Position numbers and translations under genes: made by a program
NCBI GenBank assembly: GCA_013298265.1
Contig: JAAFHE010000056.1
Coordinates: forward strand, 1 to 11,548
Length of the DNA: 11,548 nt
Source of the DNA: Lysobacterales bacterium
GTDB lineage: Bacteria > Pseudomonadota > Gammaproteobacteria > Xanthomonadales > Rhodanobacteraceae
Direction of reading: 5' to 3'
Shown: piece by piece, positions 1 to 6,443 of the stretch
Position numbering within the stretch: position 1 is the first letter of the stretch
Layout of the letters: each line of letters begins with the position of its first letter
Notes under the pieces: model-generated
The model's database searches: none
Told to the model about the DNA's origin: nothing
What the model saw: the letters and a program-made list of their open reading frames with translations, nothing else

Positions 1-39
1 AACAGAAGGTCCGGGCTAGCGGCGCTGGCTTCCTGCGAC

Positions 40-831
40 TCACTTGATGGAGTTGTGCAGCCCGCCCTCGACATTCAGCGCCGCGCCGTTGGTGGCCGAC
101 GACAAGGGACTCGCGAGGTAGGCGACGAGGCTCGCGATTTCCTGCGGCTCGATCATGCGTTGCAGCAGTGACGAGGCGCGATGCCTGGCGAAGAACTCCG
201 CCTCCTGTTCCGACGGCGCAGCCGCGGGATCGGTCGCGACGCTGCGCAGGAAGTCGATGATGCCTTCCGAACGCGTCGGTCCCGGCAGGACCGTATTCAC
301 CGTGACACCAGTGCCGCGCGTAAGGCCGGCAAGGCCGCGCGACAGCGACAGCTGCGCGGTCTTGGTCATGCCGTAATGAATCATGTCGGGCGGAATGATC
401 AATCCCGACGCGCTCGAGACAAAGATGATACGGCCCCAGTTGCGCGCGAGCATGCCGGGAAAGTACGCGCGCGACAGGCGCACGCCGCTCATGACATTGA
501 CGTCGAAAAAATGGTGCCAGTCCTCGTCGGTGATGTCGGCAAACGCCTTGCTCTCGTAGATGCCGAGGTTGTTGACGAGGATGTCGACGGCGGGCACGGC
601 GGCGGTGAGCACGCTCGCCCCTTCCGCAGTCGCCGCATCGGTGAGCACGCCGCGCACCTGCGCGCCGCCGGATGCGCGGATCGCGGATACCGCTTCGTCG
701 AGTTTGTCCTGGTTGCGCCCGCTGACGATGACGTGGGCGCCTTCCTGCGCGAGCGTACGCGCGATTTCGAGACCGATGCCGGCGGTCGCGCCGGTCACAA
801 GCGCCGTCTTGCCATTCAGCTGCAGGTCCAT
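40..831 (-). CDS. SDR-family NAD(P)-dependent oxidoreductase
   Basis: Classical short-chain dehydrogenase/reductase of 263 residues, the usual length for the family; a cytoplasmic enzyme that reduces a carbonyl or oxidises an alcohol with NAD(P)H. The substrate cannot be read from the sequence. A Rossmann dinucleotide-binding motif TGATAGIG lies at residues 13-20. R39 after the second strand (SGRN) favours NADP(H). The NNLG motif is at 87-90, structural N112, and the catalytic set is S140, Y153 and K157 (YGMTK). The C-terminus ends in the usual 'NVEGG' region. The start is supported by GGGAG six bases upstream of the ATG. It lies 220 bases downstream of the Mur ligase gene on the same strand, too far to assume one operon. 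All catalytic residues are present, so the enzyme is probably active. Family is certain; specific role unknown. Confidence 0.93.
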   Translation of the reverse strand: MDLQLNGKTALVTGATAGIGLEIARTLAQEGAHVIVSGRNQDKLDEAVSAIRASGGAQVRGVLTDAATAEGASVLTAAVPAVDILVNNLGIYESKAFADITDEDWHHFFDVNVMSGVRLSRAYFPGMLARNWGRIIFVSSASGLIIPPDMIHYGMTKTAQLSLSRGLAGLTRGTGVTVNTVLPGPTRSEGIIDFLRSVATDPAAAPSEQEAEFFARHRASSLLQRMIEPQEIASLVAYLASPLSSATNGAALNVEGGLHNSIK

Positions 832-1051
832 CCATAACTCCCGTTCGACAGAGCGCCAGCATAGCGGCGGCGCACCTGACTACAACCCGTGCCGGCGCAA
901 ACGTCTTGTGAGCGGCGCTCGACACAACACGGCCGCGCCATGCGCCTGCATCGTCCTGGCACCGCGATGGTCGGCTGGCACCCTGCCCGGTTTCCGCCTG
1001 AGGTCGAACCAGCGTATCGGCGACCGCGCAGAAGGGGTCTGAGAAAAGCGC
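832..1051. other. Gap between SDR gene and Mur ligase gene
   Basis: These 220 bases separate the end of the Mur ligase gene from the start of the SDR gene, both read on the minus strand. The SDR ribosome binding site (GGGAG) is at the left edge. I see no clear stem-loop followed by a T-run after the ligase stop, and no strong -35/-10 pair. Overlapping open frames exist on both strands but show no recognisable domain or protein-like composition. Confidence 0.5.
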
Positions 1052-2593
1052 CTACGGCAGCACCTGAGCCGCGAATTCAGCCGCAACGACGCGGTCGTCG
1101 AAGTCGATACGGTGTTCCGCCCCGCCCCGATCGACGCTGAGCACGGTCTCCGCGCCGCGGCCCGCAATCAGCACCGTATCGCCGGCCCGCGCCAGCGACA
1201 GGGCCAGGCCGATCGCGGCACGGCGCTCGTCGACGATGTGGACTTTGGTACGGTCCTGCGCGTCGACGCCGGCGAGTATCCCGGCGGCGATTCCCTCGAA
1301 TGCCTCGCCGCGAAAATTGTCCGGCGTCACGATGACGATGTCCGCGCGCTGCCCTGCGATCTGACCCATGACGGGCCGTTTGGTCGCGTCGCGCCGGCCA
1401 CCGCAGCCGAACACGCAGATCAGTCGGCCCGGCGTGAGCGGGCGCAAGGTATCGAGCACGACTTCGAGTGCGCCGGGCTTGTGCGCGAAGTCGACGACGA
1501 CCGAGATCCCGCCGCGGTGCACGACGCGCTCCATGCGGCCGGGCACCGGCGTCATCTCGCGCAATCCGCGTTCCAGCGCCTCCGGCGGCACACCGAGTTC
1601 GCGCGCCAGCGCGACCGCGCCGAGAATGTTTTCCGCGTTGAAGCGGCCGATCAGGGCCGAGTCCACGGTGATCGCGAATGACATCGCGCCAGTCTGCAGA
1701 ATCTCACCGCTGATGCCCGCGGCAGAAATGCGCAGTCCCGATCCATCCAATCCTTGCGCCTGCGCCTGCGGCTGCAGGCTGAAGGCGACCGGCGCGTGCT
1801 CGGGAAACTCTTCCGATCCGCACAGCCGCGCGTACAGCCGCGCACCGTAGGCATCGCCGACATGGACAGCCGCGCGCGGCGACTTGCCGTGGCCGCGCGC
1901 GTAAACGACGTAGTCGGTGAACAGCCGCGCCTTGGCAGCGAAATAGTTCTCCATGGTTTCGTGCAGGTCGAGATGTTCGACCGACAGGTTGGTGAACACC
2001 ATGCCGTCGAACGCGACCGCGAGCGTGCGCTCCTGCTCCAGCGCGTGCGAGGACACTTCCATCGCGACTGCGCTGCAGCCTGCATCGGCCATGTCGCGCA
2101 GGATGCGGTTGAGGACGAAAGTGCTCGGCGTCGTGTTCGGCGACGGCAGGACTTTGCCCGCATAACGCATGTTCTCAGTGCCGATCACACCGACCGAATG
2201 GCCGCCGGCGCGCAGCAGGCCTTCGAGCAGATACGTGGTCGTGGTCTTGCCGCAGGTGCCGGTGACGGCGGCCATCAGCAGCCGCGCGCTGGGATCGCCG
2301 TAGAACGCGCGCGCCAGCTCGGCCGAGGCGGCACGCCGGTTGCTCACGCGTACCACGCGTTCCGGTGCGAGCTGCGGCAGATCGGTATCGCTGACGATCA
2401 GCCCTGCACCGGCGGCGAGCGCGCGGTCGAGGAATTCGTCCTTGTGCGTGCGGCCGCCGCCGTAGACGAAGACGCCACCGGCGACCAGCTCGCGCGTGTC
2501 GTCGGTGACGATGGGATAACGACGGGTGGCGGCTAGGAGTTCGTCGAAAGTCATGCGGGTCCGGATCTGATGAAGGCGGAACACGCTGACCAT
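1052..2593 (-). CDS. MurE-like Mur ligase (UDP-MurNAc-tripeptide synthetase family), stand-alone
   Basis: ATP-dependent Mur ligase of 513 residues. MurE adds the third amino acid (usually meso-diaminopimelate) to UDP-MurNAc-L-Ala-D-Glu in the cytoplasm. Domains in order: N-terminal UDP-MurNAc-binding part with TDDTR (30-34); central ATPase with P-loop TGTCGKTT (111-118), MEVSSHALEQ (178-187) and NLSVEHLDLH (202-211); the lysine normally carbamylated in AAK (K221); C-terminal ligase domain with PVPGRME (349-355), VDFAHKPGALE (367-377), VFGCGGRRDATKRP (394-407), DNFR (425-428) and GRGAE (478-482). Signature positions differ from textbook MurE: P-loop TGTNGK reads TGTCGK, AHTPD reads AHKPG, DNPR reads DNFR, and GKGHE reads GRGAE. 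It has no mur or fts neighbours, unlike the usual dcw cluster copy, so it is probably a paralogue. No clear ribosome binding site marks the start; Met14 (2554) is an equally good alternative. Family is certain; whether it is the cell's essential MurE is doubtful. Confidence 0.9.
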   Translation of the reverse strand: MVSVFRLHQIRTRMTFDELLAATRRYPIVTDDTRELVAGGVFVYGGGRTHKDEFLDRALAAGAGLIVSDTDLPQLAPERVVRVSNRRAASAELARAFYGDPSARLLMAAVTGTCGKTTTTYLLEGLLRAGGHSVGVIGTENMRYAGKVLPSPNTTPSTFVLNRILRDMADAGCSAVAMEVSSHALEQERTLAVAFDGMVFTNLSVEHLDLHETMENYFAAKARLFTDYVVYARGHGKSPRAAVHVGDAYGARLYARLCGSEEFPEHAPVAFSLQPQAQAQGLDGSGLRISAAGISGEILQTGAMSFAITVDSALIGRFNAENILGAVALARELGVPPEALERGLREMTPVPGRMERVVHRGGISVVVDFAHKPGALEVVLDTLRPLTPGRLICVFGCGGRRDATKRPVMGQIAGQRADIVIVTPDNFRGEAFEGIAAGILAGVDAQDRTKVHIVDERRAAIGLALSLARAGDTVLIAGRGAETVLSVDRGGAEHRIDFDDRVVAAEFAAQVLP

Positions 2594-2680
2594 CGCCGAT
2601 GGACGCGCGCCCCGCCGATGGGCAATCAGTGAAGGCTCAGCCTGCGGTCGCGACAGGGCTTCGCGCAGGCCCGTTCATGG

Positions 2681-2703
2681 CGGAAATGAGGCGACGGAAA
2701 TGA
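2681..2703. repeat. Two direct copies of CGGAAATGA
   Basis: The nine-base word CGGAAATGA occurs at 2681-2689 and again at 2695-2703, a period of 14 bases. It lies about 90-110 bases upstream of the Mur ligase start and could be a paired protein-binding site, but two short copies may also be chance. Confidence 0.4.
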
Positions 2704-2742
2704 CCGGGCCAAAAAACAGTCCGGCGAATCCCGGCTGCCGAC

Positions 2743-2762
2743 CGCGCCGCCGCGGCGGCGCG
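2743..2762. repeat. 20-base perfect GC-only palindrome
   Basis: The bases at 2743-2762 equal their own reverse complement (centre between 2752 and 2753) and are entirely G and C. There is no loop and no following T-run, so it is not a classic terminator. In DNA this rich in GC such a palindrome can arise by chance or as a GCC/GGC slippage tract. Confidence 0.6.
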
Positions 2763-3071
2763 CATCATCGCACGAAGCGCAGCGTCGTCCGATACGCGAC
2801 GGCAACCGGAAAGTGCGCGCAGCAACCTCGTCGGCGCAGCGGATGCTACGCGTGAGGCCGGCCCGGATTTCTGCCCCCTGTTCGTCGCGAGGCTGTCCAG
2901 ATGCCGTCCGGGTGCACGCCGCGGACTTCAGTGACGGCGAAGGCGTAGCCGACACGACGTCGAGCCGACAGGAGGCAGCAGCGCGCGTCAGGGTGAACCT
3001 GTCGGTGAAGCGCTGCGAGCAATCCGCGCCCGCGGCCGTGCCCGTGCCGAGGCCGGCCGCGCGTGCGTCAC

Positions 3072-3701
3072 TCAGTAGCCGATCGAGAAGCGCTGTTTGC
3101 GGCGCACGCCCTGCTCGAGTTCGTCGACCAGTGCAATCGCGTAGTCCTCCATCGAAATGCGGCTTTCGCCCTTGGCATCGGTGATGAGTTCGTCCGTGCC
3201 GAGACGGAACCTGCCCGTGCGCTCGCCCGGCTCGAAGAACGCGGCCGGCGCCAGGTAAGTCCAATCGACATCGGACGTGCGCAGGACGTCGAGCGCCTTC
3301 ACATGGGACCGGGCGATCGGCAGGTACGGCGCCGGCAGATGGCCCGAGTCGATCAGCGACAGACCAGGCGCCACTTCCAGTCCGCCCGCGCCACCGACAA
3401 CCAGCAGGCGATCCACGCCGGCACGGCGTACCGCATCCACCTGGCGCTGCGTCACGCCGACGAGCTGATCGGTATCGTCGGGCGGCGGCGCGTACGCGCT
3501 GATCACCGCATCAGCGCCCCGGATCGTCTCGGCGATGCGGTCTGCGTCGCTGAGATCATCCTGCTTGACGTCGTGCGCCGACGACGTCGACAGCTTGCTC
3601 ACGTCCCGCGCCGACGCAGTCACGGTATGGCCGCGGGTAACCAGCTCCTGCAACAGGCGGCTGCCGGTGTTGCCGGTGGCGCCGAACAGTACGACTTTCA
3701 T
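3072..3701 (-). CDS. NAD(P)H-binding atypical SDR (NmrA/YwnB-like)
   Basis: A 209-residue cytoplasmic protein of the atypical short-chain dehydrogenase group that binds NAD(P)H. Residues 1-14 form the first Rossmann strand and glycine loop (MKVVLFGATGNTG; glycine motif 7-13), followed by SARD (30-33) where the second strand ends. 'LLVVGGAGG' (99-107) and 'RSHVKALDVLRTSDVDWTYLAP' (131-152) are typical of this family, whose members lack the YxxxK tyrosine. The end, with 'ISMEDYAIALVDELE' (182-196), is also characteristic. I chose the second of two nearby ATGs: AGGAG sits seven bases before 3701 but only one base before the ATG at 3707. It is divergent from a LysR regulator with 163 bases between them, the classic layout of a LysR target gene. 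Members act as quinone, flavin or sugar-nucleotide reductases or redox sensors; which applies here is unknown. Confidence 0.9.
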   Translation of the reverse strand: MKVVLFGATGNTGSRLLQELVTRGHTVTASARDVSKLSTSSAHDVKQDDLSDADRIAETIRGADAVISAYAPPPDDTDQLVGVTQRQVDAVRRAGVDRLLVVGGAGGLEVAPGLSLIDSGHLPAPYLPIARSHVKALDVLRTSDVDWTYLAPAAFFEPGERTGRFRLGTDELITDAKGESRISMEDYAIALVDELEQGVRRKQRFSIGY

Positions 3702-3707
3702 GGTCAT

Positions 3708-3713
3708 GCTCCT
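3708..3713 (-). promoter_or_regulatory. Ribosome binding site that decides the start of the NAD(P)-binding gene
   Basis: On the minus strand AGGAG occupies about 3709-3713. It is one base from the ATG at 3707 and seven bases from the in-frame ATG at 3701. Only the latter spacing is normal, so translation most likely begins at 3701. Confidence 0.7.
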
Positions 3714-3748
3714 GAGTGCCGAGGGGAATGCGGTTGACCAGCGAATCG

Positions 3749-3761
3749 TTCGATGATCGAA
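3749..3761. promoter_or_regulatory. LysR-type T-N11-A inverted repeat in divergent control region
   Basis: TTCGATGATCGAA is a 13-base inverted repeat with six-base arms and one central base, and it fits the T-N11-A pattern of LysR-family recognition sites. It lies between the divergently transcribed LysR regulator and NAD(P)-binding gene, where an activator/autorepressor site is expected. The structure is seen directly; the binding is inferred. Confidence 0.55.
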
Positions 3762-3766
3762 TCCGA

Positions 3767-3780
3767 GCGCAACGTTGCGC
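3767..3780. repeat. 14-base perfect palindrome in divergent control region
   Basis: GCGCAACGTTGCGC is a perfect palindrome lying five bases to the right of the T-N11-A site; the two centres are 18.5 bases apart, close to two helical turns. It may be a second regulator contact (the activation half-site of LysR promoters is often less conserved) or a site for another factor. Confidence 0.5.
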
Positions 3781-3864
3781 GTTTTCCTCGACGGAGCGCA
3801 GTATGAGTACGCTGCGAAACGAAGAAAAGCGGATAGTTTGTCAACCTAACATCGATTTTTTCGA

Positions 3865-4854
3865 ATGCTGAAGATCAGTCTCGACGGGCTCCAGGTGATG
3901 GACGCGATCGACCGGCGAGGGTCGTTCGCCGGCGCGGCCGCCGAGCTGCACCGGGTCCCGTCGACGATCTCCTACACCGTGTCGAAACTCGAACAGGACC
4001 TCGGTGTCGCGCTCTTCGAGCGCGCCGGACCGCGTATCAGCCTGACGGCGGCGGGCACGGAACTGCTCAAGGAAGGGCGCTACCTGCTCAAGGCGGCGCA
4101 GGATCTCGAACACCGGGTGCGCCGCGTCGCCTCGGGCTGGGAGACCCAGTTCGCGATCGGACTCGAATCGCTGCTGCCGCCGTCGGTGCTCGCCGACGAC
4201 GTCCGCGCGTTCTACCGCATCGCCGATCGCACGCGGCTGCGCATCGCGCAGGACTCGCTCTCGGGGTCGTGGGAAGCCCTGCTCGATCGGCGCGTGGATC
4301 TCCTGATCGCCGCCGCCGGCGACGGCCCATCGGGTGGCGGCTACGTCACGGAGCGCCTGGGCTCGCTGCCGTTCGTCTTCGCCGTGTCGCCCGATCATCC
4401 GCTGGCGAAAGCGAAGGAGCCGCTCGACAAGGCATCGCTGCGCGCGCACCGAGCGGTAGCCGTCGCCGACTCGGCGCGACGCCTGATGCCGCGCACGGTC
4501 GGCCTGCTGTTCGGTCAGGACACACTCACGGTGCCCGATGGCTTCAGCAAGTACGCATACCAGATCGCCGGCTTCGGTTTCGGCTATCTGCCCGAGGTGT
4601 ACGCGCGTCCGGCAATCGCCGCGGGACGCCTCGTGCTCAAGCAGGTCGAGGAGCAACGCGCCGACGAGGAACTGCATCTCGCCTGGCGCTCCGACGAAGA
4701 CGGCGCCGCGCTGGCCTGGTGGATAGCACGGATGCGGCGGCCCGGCTGTCTGCAGCGGATGTTCGAGCACACGGCGCGGACGCATTTCGGTGCGGCTGTC
4801 GCTCCGACCGCACCAGCGTCGCCGCCAGCGCGCTCACCGCGCCGGCGGAATTGA
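3865..4854 (+). CDS. LysR-family transcriptional regulator
   Basis: DNA-binding regulator of 329 residues. The N-terminal winged helix-turn-helix spans about residues 5-63, with 'GSFAGAAAELHRVPSTIS' (19-36) as the HTH and 'LGVALFERAGPRISLTAAG' (46-64) as the wing. A linker helix (about 65-90) leads to the periplasmic-binding-protein-like effector domain (about 92-300), recognisable by 'FVFAVSPDHPLA' (170-181) and 'GFGFGYLPEVYA' (236-247). Residues 311-329 are an alanine/proline/arginine-rich tail beyond the usual LysR end. The ATG has no good ribosome binding site, but a later start (Met12) would cut into the HTH domain, so the first ATG is kept. It is divergent from the NAD(P)-binding gene, which it probably controls. 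The effector is unknown. Confidence 0.93.
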   Translation: MLKISLDGLQVMDAIDRRGSFAGAAAELHRVPSTISYTVSKLEQDLGVALFERAGPRISLTAAGTELLKEGRYLLKAAQDLEHRVRRVASGWETQFAIGLESLLPPSVLADDVRAFYRIADRTRLRIAQDSLSGSWEALLDRRVDLLIAAAGDGPSGGGYVTERLGSLPFVFAVSPDHPLAKAKEPLDKASLRAHRAVAVADSARRLMPRTVGLLFGQDTLTVPDGFSKYAYQIAGFGFGYLPEVYARPAIAAGRLVLKQVEEQRADEELHLAWRSDEDGAALAWWIARMRRPGCLQRMFEHTARTHFGAAVAPTAPASPPARSPRRRN

Positions 4855-4960
4855 CTCAGCGTACCGGGCATTGCCGACGCTGCACTCGCTTGACGCAAGG
4901 GGGCTGCGACGTCAAAAACGAGTACCGATTTCTTACTTCCTCGTTCGCAGGGAATCACGC

Positions 4961-5494
4961 ATGAAGATTGCCGCTATCTGCGTTTCACTGCTGTCCGTCT
5001 TCGCGACCGTGGCGCAGGCCGACGACACCGCCGCGCCGTTGCGTCTGGTCGACGGATTCACTACGCCGCTGCAGGTCGACGCCGCCGCGCTCGCGTCGCT
5101 GCCGCGGACCGGCGTCGAGGCCAGCGACCACGGCACGCCGGCGCACTGGGAAGGCGTGGCGATGGTCGAGTTGCTGCGCAAGGCCGGCGCGCCGCTGGAC
5201 AAGGCGCTGCGCGGCGACGCCTTGTCGTAGTGCCTGCTGTTCAGTGCGGCCGATGGCTACCGCGTCGTGTTCGCCCTGGCCGAGTTCGACCCGGCCTTCG
5301 GCAATAGCGGCGCGCTGCTCGCGGACCGTCGCGACGGCAAGCCGCTGGACGCGAAGGAAGGACCGTTCCGCCTCGTCGTGCCGCGCGAGCAGCGTGCGGG
5401 CCGTTGGATCCGTCAGCTCATCCGCATCGACCTGCTCGACTGCGGCGGCAAGCCGGCGTCCACTGCAACGCCGGCTGCAGCCCACGCGCACTGA
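4961..5494 (+). pseudogene. Secreted molybdopterin-oxidoreductase-fold protein interrupted by in-frame TAG
   Basis: A gene for a small periplasmic protein of the sulfite-oxidase/molybdopterin-binding fold (Oxidored_molyb type), split by an amber codon. It starts at ATG 4961 after an AGGGA ribosome binding site. A Sec signal peptide spans residues 1-20 (ending VAQA, then DD). Residues 21-89 contain 'HWEGVAMVELLRKAGAP' (62-78), the usual segment that opens this domain. Codon 90 is TAG (5228-5230). The same frame then continues for 87 residues with the rest of the domain: 'AADGYRVVFALAEFDPAFG', 'LLADRRDGKPL' and 'EGPFRLVVPREQ', ending at TGA 5492-5494. Without the stop the product would be 177 residues, normal for these stand-alone proteins. 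No frameshift is seen, and codon use after the stop remains gene-like, so the lesion is recent, a sequencing error, or suppressed. One base change (for example TAC or TAT to TAG) explains it. Confidence 0.85.
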
Positions 5495-5508
5495 ATCAAG
5501 CCGCGGCG

Positions 5509-6183
5509 TCAGGGCCGGCCTTCGAGCTTGCGCAGATCGCCGACCTCGACACGCGGATACAGGACCGGCGCATAAGGGCCGCCCTGTTCGATCATGCGGC
5601 GCTGGCGGTTCATGCCGTCTTCGGTGCCCTTGTTCGTGCTGACCTCCAGGTTGCCGATCACATAGCCCAGATGCGACCCCGTGGTCATGCGGCTGTCCAT
5701 TCGCCATTGCGCCATGGCCCGCGGCAAGGCGACGGCATCGGCATAGCGTGGCGCCAGCTCGTCCCGCACCAGCAACTCGGCCCGCGCGATATCGGCGGGG
5801 GACATCTGTGCCCGCGCCCACGCCGCCGCGTGCTGGAGTGGCAGGTCACCGCGTTCGGCCGAGAGTTGCAGCCAGGCCAGGCCGCGCGCGCGATTCCTGT
5901 TCGCGCCGACGCCCTTGAAATACATGAGACCGAGGTTGTACTGGGCGATCTTGTGCCCCCAGTAGGCGCTCTGTTTCCAGTGCTCCATCGCACGCCGCGG
6001 CGCGCCCTGCAGGAATTCGCGCTCACCGATGCGCAGAAAATAGTTGCCGCTGCCTTCGCGGGACGGCGGGTCGGCAGCCATACGCTGATTCAGCATCACG
6101 CTCGAATCCTGCGCCGATACGGTTGCGCAGACGCCGCCGAACGCCAGCGCAACGATCAGAAACCTCACCGACTTCGCGAACAT
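5509..6183 (-). CDS. Secreted Sel1-repeat (TPR-like) protein
   Basis: A 224-residue protein with a Sec signal peptide (residues 1-24, 'FLIVALAFGG' core, cleavage after VSA). The mature part contains Sel1-like helical repeats: 'AMEHWKQSAYWGHKIAQYNL' (65-84) and 'LGLMYFKGVGANRNRARGLA' (84-103), then 'WLQLSAERGD' (104-113). Sel1 repeats are alpha-helical scaffolds for protein-protein contacts, here in the periplasm. The C-terminal third ('ALPRAMAQWRMDSRMTTGSH', 152-171) shows no known domain. The start is firm: AGGAG stands seven bases upstream of the ATG at 6183. A longer open frame upstream lacks a signal peptide and coding character and was not used. It converges on the TAG-interrupted gene with 14 bases between the stops, and no terminator is visible in the gap. 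Partner and function unknown. Confidence 0.85.
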   Translation of the reverse strand: MFAKSVRFLIVALAFGGVCATVSAQDSSVMLNQRMAADPPSREGSGNYFLRIGEREFLQGAPRRAMEHWKQSAYWGHKIAQYNLGLMYFKGVGANRNRARGLAWLQLSAERGDLPLQHAAAWARAQMSPADIARAELLVRDELAPRYADAVALPRAMAQWRMDSRMTTGSHLGYVIGNLEVSTNKGTEDGMNRQRRMIEQGGPYAPVLYPRVEVGDLRKLEGRP

Positions 6184-6443
6184 GGCCGTGCTCCTGTGTA
6201 TTGTCCCCGGAGTCGACTGACGCGGTGCCGGCGCATAGCGTCGCAGCGACCGGCGGCAAGCCCGATCCGGACGACGGCAGGGTGTCCGCCCGGTCGCACA
6301 CCGCGACACCGATGAACGGTGCGCGGCGCCACACGTCCGGCGCTGAAAAAAGCAACTCGCCCACTTTTGAAAAACCGTATGGCCAGCCGATACCTCCGGC
6401 ATTGCGGGATCGCCCGGATGCACGACCTGCCGGGAAATCAGCG
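6184..6443. other. Gap holding the Sel1-gene promoter
   Basis: These 260 bases lie between the LysR gene stop (minus) and the Sel1 gene start (minus). They hold the AGGAG ribosome binding site at about 6191-6195 and two T-runs on the minus strand (near 6347-6352 and 6369-6373). Neither T-run follows a convincing stem, so no terminator is called. No strong promoter boxes are evident. Confidence 0.45.

Larger units (their letters stand above)
2594..3071. other. Gene-less stretch upstream of the Mur ligase gene
   Basis: These 478 bases lie between the 5' end of the Mur ligase gene and the 3' end of the NAD(P)-binding gene, both on the minus strand, so the ligase promoter should be here. Open frames on both strands are arginine/alanine-rich translations without recognisable domains, typical of noncoding high-GC DNA. 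Two structures stand out: a short direct repeat (2681-2703) and a 20-base perfect palindrome (2743-2762). I see no convincing promoter boxes, RNA gene or terminator. Confidence 0.5.

Noticed and set aside
14..30. Imperfect stem GCTAGC-GGC-GCTGGC as terminator after the SDR gene
   Set aside because: The arms contain a mismatch and no T-run follows on the minus strand.
181..837. 218-codon plus-strand open frame
   Set aside because: It lies antisense to the well-supported SDR gene and its translation is an Arg/Asp/Ala-rich shadow with no domain.
1754..2536. 260-codon plus-strand open frame
   Set aside because: Antisense to the Mur ligase gene, whose conserved motifs fix the coding strand; no recognisable protein features.
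2626..3264. 212-codon minus-strand open frame across the gene-less stretch
   Set aside because: It overlaps the end of the NAD(P)-binding gene in another frame and its translation is low-complexity and arginine-rich without a domain.
3063..3737. 224-codon plus-strand open frame
   Set aside because: Antisense to the NAD(P)-binding gene, and it runs into the divergent control region.
3741..3770. tRNA T-arm-like GTTCGATGATCGAATCC
   Set aside because: No acceptor, D-arm or anticodon stem can be folded around it; it is explained by the inverted repeat in the divergent control region.
5228..5230. TAG read as pyrrolysine
   Set aside because: Pyrrolysine is known from methylamine methyltransferases and needs pyl genes; nothing in this protein family or window supports it. 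A nonsense change or error is simpler.
5404..6315. 303-codon plus-strand open frame
   Set aside because: Antisense to the Sel1-repeat gene, which has a clear signal peptide and ribosome binding site on the other strand.
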